From the NCBI RefSeq assembly GCF_000695795.1, contig NZ_JNCA01000014.1, positions 61,017 to 125,016 on the forward strand: 64,000 bases of DNA, written 5' to 3'. This stretch comes from Flavobacterium seoulense. GTDB lineage: Bacteria > Bacteroidota > Bacteroidia > Flavobacteriales > Flavobacteriaceae. This document shows positions 52,093 through 60,272 of the stretch, piece by piece; positions within the stretch are counted from its first letter, which is position 1; each line of letters opens with the position of its first letter. Position numbers and translations under genes: made by a program. The notes beneath the pieces are model-generated. The model was not told the origin of the DNA. It saw nothing but the letters and a program-made list of their open reading frames with translations, and did no database searches.

Positions 52093-53733
52093 ATGGCGAT
52101 AAAAGTAACAATGCCTCGTTTGAGTGATACTATGACGGAAGGAACGGTAGCAACTTGGCTTAAAAAAGTAGGAGACAAAATTAGTGAAGGAGATATCCTT
52201 GCTGAAATTGAAACTGACAAAGCAACGATGGAATTCGAATCTTTCAATGAAGGAACACTTTTACATATTGGAATTCCAGAAGGAGAAACTGCACCAGTAG
52301 ATTCATTATTAGCAATCATTGGTAACGAAGGAGAAGACATTTCTGCTTTATTATCAGGAGGAGAGGCTGCACCAGCAGCTGAAGCTAAAACTGAAGCTCC
52401 TGCTGCAACTGAAACTAAAAAAGAAGAAACTGCTCCTGCTGCTAAACCAGCTGCATCATTACCTGCTGGAGTTGTTGTAGTAACTATGCCTCGCTTAAGT
52501 GATACTATGACAGAAGGAACTGTAGCTACCTGGTTGAAAAAAGTAGGCGATACTGTTGCTGAAGGTGACATTCTTGCTGAAATCGAAACGGATAAAGCAA
52601 CAATGGAATTTGAATCCTTCAACGAAGGAACATTATTATATATCGGAATTCAGGAAGGAAATACAGCTCCTGTTGACAGTTTATTAGCTATCATCGGACC
52701 TGCAGGAACAGACATCAGCGGAATTGCTGACGGTTATGTTGCTGGTGGTGCTGCTCCTCAAGCTGCTCCTGCGGCCGAAGAAACAAAAGCTGCTCCTGCT
52801 GCTGAAGCTGCTGCACCAGTTGCTCAGGAAGCTCCTGCTGACGGAAAAAGAATCTTAGCTTCTCCATTAGCTAAAAAAATTGCTTCTGACAAAGGAATCC
52901 AATTAACTCAGGTAAAAGGTTCTGGAGAGAACGGACGTATCGTGAAAAGCGATATCGAAAACTTCACTCCTGCTGCTGCCGCTCCACAAGCTGCTCCTGC
53001 TGCCAAAGCAGATGCTGCCGCTGCTCCAAAAGTATTTGTTCCTGCCGGAGAAGTATTCACTGAAGAAATCAAAAATTCGCAAATGCGTAAAATCATTGCG
53101 AAACGTTTATCAGAATCTTTATTCACAGCACCTCATTACAACTTGGTAATCGAAGTAGCAATGGATGAGGCAATGAAATCCAGAGCAACTATCAATACCG
53201 TTCCTGATACAAAAGTATCTTTCAACGATATGGTAATCAAAGCTTGTGCATTAGCATTGAAAAAACACCCAAAAATCAATTCTCAGTGGAAAGAAGATGC
53301 TATCATTATCAATCACCACGTAAACATTGGAGTTGCCGTAGCTGTTGAAGACGGATTAGTTGTTCCTGTATTGAAATTCACTGATGCTATGAGTTTATCT
53401 CAAATTGGTGCTTCAGTAAGAGACCTTGCCGGAAGAGCTAAAAACAAAAAACTAGGACCTGCTGAAATGGAAGGAAGTACTTTTACTGTTTCTAACTTAG
53501 GTATGTTTGGAATCACTGAATTCAACTCTATCATTAACCAACCTAACTCAGCTATCCTTTCAGTAGGAGCTATCGTTGAGAAACCAGTGGTTAAAAACGG
53601 ACAAATTGTTGTAGGAAACACTATGATGTTATCTCTTGCTTGTGACCACCGTACTATCGATGGAGCAACTGGAGCTCAGTTCTTACAAACATTAAAACAA
53701 TACATTGAAAACCCTGTGACTATGCTTGCATAA
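52093..53733 (+). CDS. Pyruvate dehydrogenase E2 (dihydrolipoamide acetyltransferase) with two lipoyl domains
   Basis: The 546-residue protein carries two lipoyl domains: residues about 1-78 with the lipoylated Lys43 in ETDKATMEF, and about 129-205 with Lys168 in the same motif. An Ala-rich linker and peripheral subunit-binding domain follow (LASPLAKKIASDKGIQ), then the catalytic domain (about 320-546) with CDHRTIDGATGAQFL. The two lipoyl domains are very similar at the DNA level. E2 transfers the acetyl group to CoA and scaffolds E1 and E3. It is 7 bases downstream of pdhA and cotranscribed with it. Confidence 0.95.
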   Translation: MAIKVTMPRLSDTMTEGTVATWLKKVGDKISEGDILAEIETDKATMEFESFNEGTLLHIGIPEGETAPVDSLLAIIGNEGEDISALLSGGEAAPAAEAKTEAPAATETKKEETAPAAKPAASLPAGVVVVTMPRLSDTMTEGTVATWLKKVGDTVAEGDILAEIETDKATMEFESFNEGTLLYIGIQEGNTAPVDSLLAIIGPAGTDISGIADGYVAGGAAPQAAPAAEETKAAPAAEAAAPVAQEAPADGKRILASPLAKKIASDKGIQLTQVKGSGENGRIVKSDIENFTPAAAAPQAAPAAKADAAAAPKVFVPAGEVFTEEIKNSQMRKIIAKRLSESLFTAPHYNLVIEVAMDEAMKSRATINTVPDTKVSFNDMVIKACALALKKHPKINSQWKEDAIIINHHVNIGVAVAVEDGLVVPVLKFTDAMSLSQIGASVRDLAGRAKNKKLGPAEMEGSTFTVSNLGMFGITEFNSIINQPNSAILSVGAIVEKPVVKNGQIVVGNTMMLSLACDHRTIDGATGAQFLQTLKQYIENPVTMLA

Positions 53734-53752
53734 TCATTGGTTTTAAATACTT

Positions 53753-53790
53753 AAAAATCCGTCCCGATAGCTATTGGGACGGATTTTTTT
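53753..53790 (+). terminator. Hairpin terminator of the pdhA-E2 operon
   Basis: The near-perfect 36-base palindrome AAAAATCCGTCCCGATAG / CTATTGGGACGGATTTTT has a single G-U type change and continues into a T run. Confidence 0.9.
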
Positions 53791-53853
53791 ATGAGATTAA
53801 ATTCCAAATATATTCTCGAATAAAATTATAATTCAACCAAAGCAATTAAACTA

Positions 53854-53892
53854 AAACAAAAAAGTTTATTGAAACGAATTCCAATAAACTTT
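53854..53892 (-). terminator. Hairpin terminator of the DedA gene
   Basis: Arms AAAGTTTATTG (53861-53871) and CAATAAACTTT (53882-53892) are perfect. On the minus strand they are followed by TTTTTTTGTTTT, which suits the DedA gene upstream at 53951. Confidence 0.75.
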
Positions 53893-53950
53893 CTAATATT
53901 ATTTCTTAGTATCAATTTGTAATTACAAATCCTTAAATATGAATTTAAAA

Positions 53951-54637
53951 CTATTCTTCTGTTGGCGTTTTTGGTTTTTTAGCTAATTTTAAAATCACAG
54001 GAAACAAAGTCAACAAAACCAATACTATAACGATAACTTCAATGTGTTCTTTTAAATCAATTTGGTAATTATTAAGTAAAAAACCATACAAATAATGTCC
54101 TGCAAAAATTAAAGTGAAAGACCAAACAAAAGAACTTACGATATTATAAAACATAAATTTCTTTTTTTCCATTGTAACAATTCCGGCTACAATAGGAGCA
54201 AAAGTTCTAAAAATTGGTAAAAAACGAGCAAAGATTATCGCTCTACCACCGTGTCTTTCAAAGAAATCTTTAGACTGAACTAAATATTTTTTCTTGAACC
54301 AGAAACTATCTTCTTTATTATACAGATAGTGACCACTCTTAGCACCAAACCAGTAACCAACAATATTTCCAAGAATTCCGGCTACAGCAACTAATGTTGA
54401 CAACAAAGTCACATTTATAAATCCGTTGTCAATAAACAGTATATTTTCTATTAATTCTCTATTATAAATTCCTGCAAGAAAAAGCAAACTATCACCCGGT
54501 AAAAAGAAACCCGCAAACAATCCAGTTTCAGCAAAAACAATAAACAACACAATGTAGATTCCTAATTTAATTCCATTTACATCAAAATGAATATAAAAAA
54601 GCGGGTCTATCAAATTCTTCCAATCAAAGCTATTCAT
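53951..54637 (-). CDS. DedA family membrane protein
   Basis: The 228-residue protein has the DedA/VTT layout: ETGLFAGFFLPGDSLLFLAG near residue 37, a re-entrant region and the basic motif FFERHGGRAIIFARFLPIFR near residue 125. Several transmembrane segments follow. DedA proteins are thought to flip undecaprenyl-phosphate or phosphatidylethanolamine and to depend on the membrane potential. Function in this organism is inferred only from the family. It is monocistronic, with terminators on both sides. Confidence 0.92.
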   Translation of the reverse strand: MNSFDWKNLIDPLFYIHFDVNGIKLGIYIVLFIVFAETGLFAGFFLPGDSLLFLAGIYNRELIENILFIDNGFINVTLLSTLVAVAGILGNIVGYWFGAKSGHYLYNKEDSFWFKKKYLVQSKDFFERHGGRAIIFARFLPIFRTFAPIVAGIVTMEKKKFMFYNIVSSFVWSFTLIFAGHYLYGFLLNNYQIDLKEHIEVIVIVLVLLTLFPVILKLAKKPKTPTEE

Positions 54638-54774
54638 GCTTACCTATTTATTAAAAATATTTTTTGTGCGTGAAAATAAGAATAAATTACTTCAACCACA
54701 ATTTATTCATTTCTTTTAAAGTTTAATTAACGCTAAAAAATCAATTTTTATCACAAAAGACAAATTTCTGATTC

Positions 54775-56130
54775 TTAAAATTCAAATTCCTGCCCCATAA
54801 ACGGAATTGAGCAATTAATTCCATAAGTTTCACGAATTTTAATACGCAATTCATCGGCAGCGGGGTGCTCACCATGAACTAAAAATATTCTATGTGGTTT
54901 TTGTTCTAATTCTGAGATCCAGGACAATAAATCAGCTTGATCACCATGAGCCGAAAGACCATTTATTTCGACAATTTTAGCACGCACTTTATAGTAATTA
55001 CCAAATATTTTAATCGATTTAGCTCCTTCAATTAATTTTCTTCCGCGCGTGCCTTCTGCCTGATAACCTACAATAATAATAGTTGTTTCTGGTATCCCAA
55101 TATAATTTTCCAAATAACTTAAAACACGTCCGCCCGTTATCATTCCACTAGCTGCAATTACGACCTTTGCTCCTTTATTATTTATAGCTGCTAATGTTTC
55201 TTCATAATCAGAATTAATTATAAACATTTTACTCATTGCCTGACAATCGGGTAAACTTAATTTATGCCATTTTGTATTATTAAAGAAAACTTCGAAAGCT
55301 CCAACTCCCATAGGTGAATCGACAATGTATGGAATATCAGGAATTCTCGCTTCTTTTTTAAGCTCCCATAATAAAAACATAATACTCTGCGCACGTTCTA
55401 CAGCAAAACTAGGAATAATGACCGTTCCGTCTTTTTTAAATGTTTCGTTAATATAATTTTCTAATTCTAATTTAGGATCAGTATCAGGATGCAAACGATC
55501 TCCGTAAGTACTTTCGAGAAAAACTAAATCGGCTTTTTTAGGTTTGATTGGAGGATATAACAATACATCATTATCTCTACCAATATCTCCCGAAAAAACC
55601 AGATTTTTCCCTTCTAATTGCAAACTGATACTACATGCTCCTATAATATGTCCAGCTGGCGAAAATTTAACTTTAATTTCATTTTCTAATTCTACTAAAG
55701 TTTCAGGAGGAACAACCGTTAGAAACGGAAATACTTTTTTTGCCTGCTCGACAGTATATAAAGGTTCAGCAATTTCATGTTTCGAACAATTCTCTTCATT
55801 TGCCTTTTTTGCGTCTTCTTCCTGAATTTTAGCACTATCTACCATGATCAACTTGGTAATTTCTATCGTAGGACTGGTGCAATAAATTTTCCCTCTAAAA
55901 CCCTGATTTACTAATCGTGGCAACCAACCGCAGTGATCTAAATGCCCATGAGTTAACAACACCAAATCTATTGTAGATGCCGAAACCGGAAGCAAATCCC
56001 AGTTAAGTTCCCGCAATGGTTTTATCCCCTGAAACAATCCGCAATCAATTAAAATTCTAATACCATTACTTTCGACTAAAGTTTTAGATCCTGTAACAGT
56101 TCCTGCTGCTCCTATAAATTTAATTCTCAT
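54775..56130 (-). CDS. MBL-fold RNA metallo-hydrolase with beta-CASP domain
   Basis: The 451-residue protein has the metallo-beta-lactamase core motifs: LTHGHLDHCG (HxHxDH), AGHIIGACSI and VFSGDIGRD, followed by a beta-CASP region with LESTYGDRLHPD and FAVERAQSIMFLL. The C-terminal motif EINGLSAHGDQADLLSW contains the last His ligands of this family, and an RMMBL segment ends with FLVHGEHPAADELRI. Relatives such as CPSF-73/YsgH-type enzymes cleave RNA. Its gene is 16 bases downstream of the ATP-cone/nuclease gene, so the two form an operon. Confidence 0.9.
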   Translation of the reverse strand: MRIKFIGAAGTVTGSKTLVESNGIRILIDCGLFQGIKPLRELNWDLLPVSASTIDLVLLTHGHLDHCGWLPRLVNQGFRGKIYCTSPTIEITKLIMVDSAKIQEEDAKKANEENCSKHEIAEPLYTVEQAKKVFPFLTVVPPETLVELENEIKVKFSPAGHIIGACSISLQLEGKNLVFSGDIGRDNDVLLYPPIKPKKADLVFLESTYGDRLHPDTDPKLELENYINETFKKDGTVIIPSFAVERAQSIMFLLWELKKEARIPDIPYIVDSPMGVGAFEVFFNNTKWHKLSLPDCQAMSKMFIINSDYEETLAAINNKGAKVVIAASGMITGGRVLSYLENYIGIPETTIIIVGYQAEGTRGRKLIEGAKSIKIFGNYYKVRAKIVEINGLSAHGDQADLLSWISELEQKPHRIFLVHGEHPAADELRIKIRETYGINCSIPFMGQEFEF

Positions 56131-56146
56131 AACATAGCTTTTTAAA

Positions 56147-56977
56147 TTAATAACACTTACACAGTTCTGCCACTTCTTTTAAAACATTTTTAATTCGGTT
56201 AGGACTTATTCCTATTTTTTTCAAATCTTCACTATTATTTACTAATTCTTTTACCAAAATAATATCTAGCAACAATAGTTTTTCTTTTTCAACTCTGGCT
56301 AAAGTCGTTAAACAAGTCACAGGATACAAACAATCCTGGTTATTCCGGGATTTTAAACTTCCTTTTTCGGGATAATCCCAACTCAATAAATTAATTCCTG
56401 AACATGCTGCAAAAGTGATTGCATCAGCCGTAAATCGGGTATTGGTAACAATCCAGCAATTGGTTATTTTTTCTTTATTGGTAAAAAGTGAATAATTATT
56501 AATTCGCAGATCATTAAATCTCGAAAACACATACAGAGGCACTTTTACATCTGAAGCAGCGACATCTCCACCGTGAAATTTACATTCAACCATAGCAATT
56601 TCGTTATTTTTCTTAATCAAAATATCTATTTCATGCATAACGCAATTGCCTTGTAAAATCACATTTGTTTTTGTCTCATATTTTTCTGCTTCAAAAAGTC
56701 TAGCAATATATTTTTCGAAATAAAACCCCTCTGGTCCTAACATTTGTATTGCTGCTCTCAAATTGTAGCGTGCAGCATGAGAATGAGTATGCTTTTTCAG
56801 CAATGCAAAAGCTTTTTTGTAGATACTTTTGGTCGAAATTCCCTCGTAAATATCATTGGTAATTTCTTTCAGAATGGCTTCGGCAGTAAATTTATCGGCA
56901 CCTGATTTTAATAAAGACGCAATGAGTTTTTCAGGATTAAAACTCACCACTTCTCCTGAATGTTTTACAACTCTCAT
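56147..56977 (-). CDS. ATP-cone domain fused to a PD-(D/E)XK nuclease-like domain
   Basis: The 276-residue protein starts with an ATP-cone of ribonucleotide-reductase type (MRVVKHSGEVVSFNPEKLIA, ending near LKKHTHSHAARYNL). The second half carries a restriction-endonuclease-like active-site pattern: HEIDILIKK followed by IAMVECKFHGG (E-x-D, then E-x-K). Such Mrr-like domains cleave DNA. The C-terminus has CSGINLLSWDYPEKGSL and a helical stretch. The ATP-cone suggests nucleotide-level sensing. It is the first gene of a two-gene unit with the beta-CASP hydrolase. Function is inferred from domain types only. Confidence 0.8.
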   Translation of the reverse strand: MRVVKHSGEVVSFNPEKLIASLLKSGADKFTAEAILKEITNDIYEGISTKSIYKKAFALLKKHTHSHAARYNLRAAIQMLGPEGFYFEKYIARLFEAEKYETKTNVILQGNCVMHEIDILIKKNNEIAMVECKFHGGDVAASDVKVPLYVFSRFNDLRINNYSLFTNKEKITNCWIVTNTRFTADAITFAACSGINLLSWDYPEKGSLKSRNNQDCLYPVTCLTTLARVEKEKLLLLDIILVKELVNNSEDLKKIGISPNRIKNVLKEVAELCKCY

Positions 56978-57034
56978 ATCGTATTAATTACTAATTATAA
57001 CTAAAAAGACTCCTTTAAAGTTACGTAAAAAATA

Positions 57035-57478
57035 CTAGGAATTTCTCTTTTGATAATAAAACGCAGGAATAAAAAGGATAACAAATAATGGCTGAATTAA
57101 AAATCTTCGAATATAGAATACTAAAAAATTATTATCTGCGCCGTAATAATGGAGCACTAAAAAAAGCGAAAGAATCAAGACAAAAAAAGCGATGATATAT
57201 ATATAAATGGAAAAACGAACCATCATTTTGTCTTTAAAAATAACATAAATCAACCCTAAAGAAATCAACATATTCACTGTATATCGAAACAATAAACTTA
57301 AAGACAATTTTGAAAAATCAAACTCAGGCAACGGCATTTGGTTATAATCCCCTCTAAAATAATTCAGAAACGGATCATAAAACAATTCATCTTCATAAAA
57401 ACGAACTAATACAAAACAGAATAACAATCCTGCTGCAAGTATTAGTTTTTGACCGTGAGTATAAATTTTATTTAGCAT
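57035..57478 (-). CDS. Exosortase F system-associated protein
   Basis: The 147-residue protein has about four hydrophobic segments (residues about 10-25, 55-75, 83-105, 120-142), and the pattern YEDELFYDPFLNYFRGD near residue 28 is typical of the protein encoded next to xrtF in Flavobacteria. Its start overlaps the end of xrtF by 11 bases, so translation is coupled. Its role in exosortase action is not established. Confidence 0.8.
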   Translation of the reverse strand: MLNKIYTHGQKLILAAGLLFCFVLVRFYEDELFYDPFLNYFRGDYNQMPLPEFDFSKLSLSLLFRYTVNMLISLGLIYVIFKDKMMVRFSIYIYIIAFFVLILSLFLVLHYYGADNNFLVFYIRRFLIQPLFVILFIPAFYYQKRNS

Positions 57479-58004
57479 ACAATGAAAATTTATTAACCCA
57501 AATTACCCATAAAATAAAAACTACGCCATAAATAAATAGCGGAAAAACTATTTCATGCAAGAGTTCCCGCTGTTCAGGAAACCAATATAAAGCCATACAA
57601 AGCAAAGCAATCCGAATTACATTCAAAATATAAACAAAAACACTTCCGCCCAGTATAAAAAGTAAAGTAGTTTTGAATTTTCCTGAAAAAGAAACCACAA
57701 AGGAAACAAACAAAATAATAACGCTAATTGCATTACAACCTTCAATCATTCTAGCCATTAATTGCTGATTGTAATACAGCATAAGATAAGAAGCATTCGA
57801 AATTTCTTTTGCATAAAAATCAACATTAAACAAAGAAAAAAACTGTGCAGTATTTTTTGTCACAAGCCGGGTAATTCCATCAACAGCTTGTTCATTGAAA
57901 CTTGATAAATAGGCATGATAAATCAAACTCAAAACTAGATAAGTCAGGAAAAACTTAGCCAGGAAAATCAAAAATGGACGGTATAGAATAAGGTATTTTT
58001 TCAA
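57468..58004 (-). CDS. xrtF: Exosortase family protein XrtF
   Basis: The 178-residue membrane protein has the exosortase catalytic set: Cys90 in RMIEGCNAISVII, Arg131 in LNVIRIALL and His150 in RELLHEIVF, spread over about six transmembrane segments. Exosortases are transpeptidase-like membrane enzymes that process sorting-signal proteins, which cross the inner membrane. Its usual partner gene follows with an 11-base overlap. No protein in this window has a recognisable exosortase C-terminal signal (a short motif, then a transmembrane helix and basic tail), so its substrate must be elsewhere or unrecognised. Confidence 0.88.
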   Translation of the reverse strand: MKKYLILYRPFLIFLAKFFLTYLVLSLIYHAYLSSFNEQAVDGITRLVTKNTAQFFSLFNVDFYAKEISNASYLMLYYNQQLMARMIEGCNAISVIILFVSFVVSFSGKFKTTLLFILGGSVFVYILNVIRIALLCMALYWFPEQRELLHEIVFPLFIYGVVFILWVIWVNKFSLYAK

Positions 58005-58096
58005 ATTTTGAGTTTTTCAAATTTATACAATTTTATCAACGATTACAATTCAAAATAAATTTGACTCCTGTAGTATATTACTGTAATACATTTCGT

Positions 58097-58104
58097 TATA
58101 TTTG
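58097..58104 (+). promoter_or_regulatory. Candidate -7 element of the first MORN/TonB-C paralogue
   Basis: TATATTTG matches TAnnTTTG and lies 28 bases before the start codon at 58133, in the gap shared with divergent xrtF. No TTG at 19 bases is seen. Confidence 0.5.
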
Positions 58105-58132
58105 AAAAACCAAAACCAATAAATTAACCAAA

Positions 58133-59143
58133 ATGAAAAACATACTTTTAACCAACGTATTATTACTATTCGTAACAACACTATTTGCACAAGAAAATGG
58201 GAATAAAACTATCTTACTTGATTCACTACATATTCCGAGCACGGACAAAAACTACTCTTACATAAGAATAATAGAAAATTATAAAAGTCCTAAAAACTTA
58301 TACACCGTTTCTGAATATTATAAATCTGGAAAATTAAGTATGACGGGGCTCACAAATGACAAAGACATCTTAAAATTTGAAGGACTACGCATTGATTATT
58401 ACGAAAACGGAAACAAGAAACAAGAATCTAATTATATTGATAATAAACTTAATGGTACTCAAATAAAATACTATAAAAACGGTAATATAAAACAAAAATG
58501 TAACTATGCAGACAATAAACTAGCTGGCCAATTAACAGAATGGTACGAAAACAATCAAAAGAAATCAGAAAAAATAGTGAACTGGAATTCTGACAACAAA
58601 ACGGAAGAAATTAAAATACTTCAATTTTGGAATACTGAAGGAAATCAAACAGTGATAGATGGCAATGGTCAAATGGAAGGTACAGATAAAGAATTCTTCG
58701 AAAAAGGAGAAATAAAAAACGGAGAAAAAGAAGGAATATGGAATGGCAAAAATTTAAAAAAAGACTACAGCTATACAGAAAACTATAAAAAAGGAAAATT
58801 ACTTTCAGGAATTAGTACAGACAAAAACAACAATAAATATGATTACAAAGAACTCTCACAACAACCAATTCCTCTAAAAGGAATGACAAATTTTTATCAA
58901 TATATAGGAAATAATTACAAGGCTCCAAAAATTGAAGGATTAAACGGAAAAGTATATATCAGATTTGTAGTTGACATAGAAGGAAATCTCGGTGAATTTA
59001 GAATTTTAAAGGATTTAGGCTATGGTACAGGAGAAGAAGCGATCAAAATCATTTCTAGTTACGGAAAATGGATCCCAGGAAAAATAAAAGGTATACCCAC
59101 AAAAGCACAATATTCTATTCCATTGGCTATAAAAAATAAATAA
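58133..59143 (+). CDS. Secreted protein with MORN-like repeats and TonB C-terminal domain, paralogue 1
   Basis: The 336-residue protein has a signal peptide (ending near TLFAQ), then a repeat region with antitoxin/MORN-like units (YYENGNKKQESNYIDNKLNG, YYKNGNIKQKCNYADNKLAG). A linker and a C-terminal TonB-type domain follow (GKVYIRFVVDIEGNLGEFRI to WIPGKIKGIPTKAQYSIPLA). The TonB-type domain has no preceding transmembrane anchor; it may bind proteins in the periplasm. Compared with its two neighbours it carries one extra MORN-like unit of about 20 residues. It is the first of three tandem copies. Confidence 0.85.
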   Translation: MKNILLTNVLLLFVTTLFAQENGNKTILLDSLHIPSTDKNYSYIRIIENYKSPKNLYTVSEYYKSGKLSMTGLTNDKDILKFEGLRIDYYENGNKKQESNYIDNKLNGTQIKYYKNGNIKQKCNYADNKLAGQLTEWYENNQKKSEKIVNWNSDNKTEEIKILQFWNTEGNQTVIDGNGQMEGTDKEFFEKGEIKNGEKEGIWNGKNLKKDYSYTENYKKGKLLSGISTDKNNNKYDYKELSQQPIPLKGMTNFYQYIGNNYKAPKIEGLNGKVYIRFVVDIEGNLGEFRILKDLGYGTGEEAIKIISSYGKWIPGKIKGIPTKAQYSIPLAIKNK

Positions 59144-59208
59144 AACTTATTCCTATAAATTATAATCGTCGAAAAATCCTCACTGTTAAAATATACAAAA
59201 ACAATTGA

Positions 59209-60225
59209 ATGAAAACCAACCTACTAACCACATTACTACTTTTGGCCTCAATAATTTCATATTCACAAATTATTGAACCAACCCGTTATAATCTGGATTC
59301 TTTACATAATCCAACCAACAAACAAAATTATAAATACATACGAGTTGTAGAAAACTACAAAAATCAACCCAACCTATTCATTTTCACAGAATATTATCGG
59401 TCTGGAAAAATAAACATGAAAGCTATTTCATCAAGAAAAGAGAAACCTTATTTTCAAGGACCTCGTTTAGACTATTATGAAAATGGAAATAAAAAACAAG
59501 AATCAAATTATATTGATAATAACCTAAACGGAAAACAACTGGAATGGTATGAGAATGGCGAAATTAAATCAGAGAAAGAAATAAGCTGGGATGCTGACAA
59601 TAAAAATCCAATTATCAAAATAGTGCATTTTTGGAATAAAGACAAACAGCAAACTGTTATTGATGGTAATGGTCAATATGAAGAGGATGATGAAAATATT
59701 TATGAAAAAGGCCCAATAAAACTTGGTAAACGAGAAGGTGTATGGGAAGGAAAAAATCTTAAAGAAAATTTTAGCTTTTCAGAAATCTATAATGACGGAA
59801 AATTTATTTCTGGAATTAGCACAGATAAAGACAATAACAAACATCCTTATAAAGTCCTAATGGAAAAAGCTAGCCATACAAAAGGTATGAGAGATTTTTA
59901 TAGTTTTATAGGAAGAAATTACAGAACTCCTAATATTCAAGGATTAAAAGGAAAAATTTATATCACATTTATAGTTGATACAGACGGTAGTCTTAGTAAT
60001 TTTAAAATTCTAAGGGATCTTGGACATGGTACAGGTCAGGAAGCCATACGTGTATTAAAAAAAGCTGAAAAGTGGACTCCTGGAAAAGCAAGAGGAATTA
60101 ATACAAAAGTCTTGTATTCTTTACCCATTAGTATAACGACTTCTTCTGGTTCTTCTAACTATTATCCTAATCAGGAGCCTACCTTCGAATCAGAAATGTT
60201 AAGAAATACAAATCCACACTGGTAA
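59209..60225 (+). CDS. Secreted protein with MORN-like repeats and TonB C-terminal domain, paralogue 2
   Basis: The 338-residue protein has the same domain order as its neighbours: signal peptide (ending near ISYSQ), a MORN-like unit (YYENGNKKQESNYIDNNLNG), the shared stretch QTVIDGNGQYEEDDENIYEK, and a TonB-type domain (GKIYITFIVDTDGSLSNFKI). It has one repeat unit fewer than paralogue 1 but a Ser/Asn/Pro-rich tail of about 22 residues that the others lack (ending NTNPHW). It lies 65 bases after paralogue 1. Function unknown. Confidence 0.85.
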   Translation: MKTNLLTTLLLLASIISYSQIIEPTRYNLDSLHNPTNKQNYKYIRVVENYKNQPNLFIFTEYYRSGKINMKAISSRKEKPYFQGPRLDYYENGNKKQESNYIDNNLNGKQLEWYENGEIKSEKEISWDADNKNPIIKIVHFWNKDKQQTVIDGNGQYEEDDENIYEKGPIKLGKREGVWEGKNLKENFSFSEIYNDGKFISGISTDKDNNKHPYKVLMEKASHTKGMRDFYSFIGRNYRTPNIQGLKGKIYITFIVDTDGSLSNFKILRDLGHGTGQEAIRVLKKAEKWTPGKARGINTKVLYSLPISITTSSGSSNYYPNQEPTFESEMLRNTNPHW

Positions 60226-60272
60226 ACCATAAAATAATTTAAAATCAAATTACTTATAAAAAAACCAATTAA

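Noticed and set aside
52080..52622. Antisense frame of 180 codons opposite the E2 gene
   Set aside because: It is a mirror of the repeated lipoyl-domain and Ala-rich coding sequence, with low-complexity Ser/Val/Ala composition; the E2 gene on the plus strand is certain.
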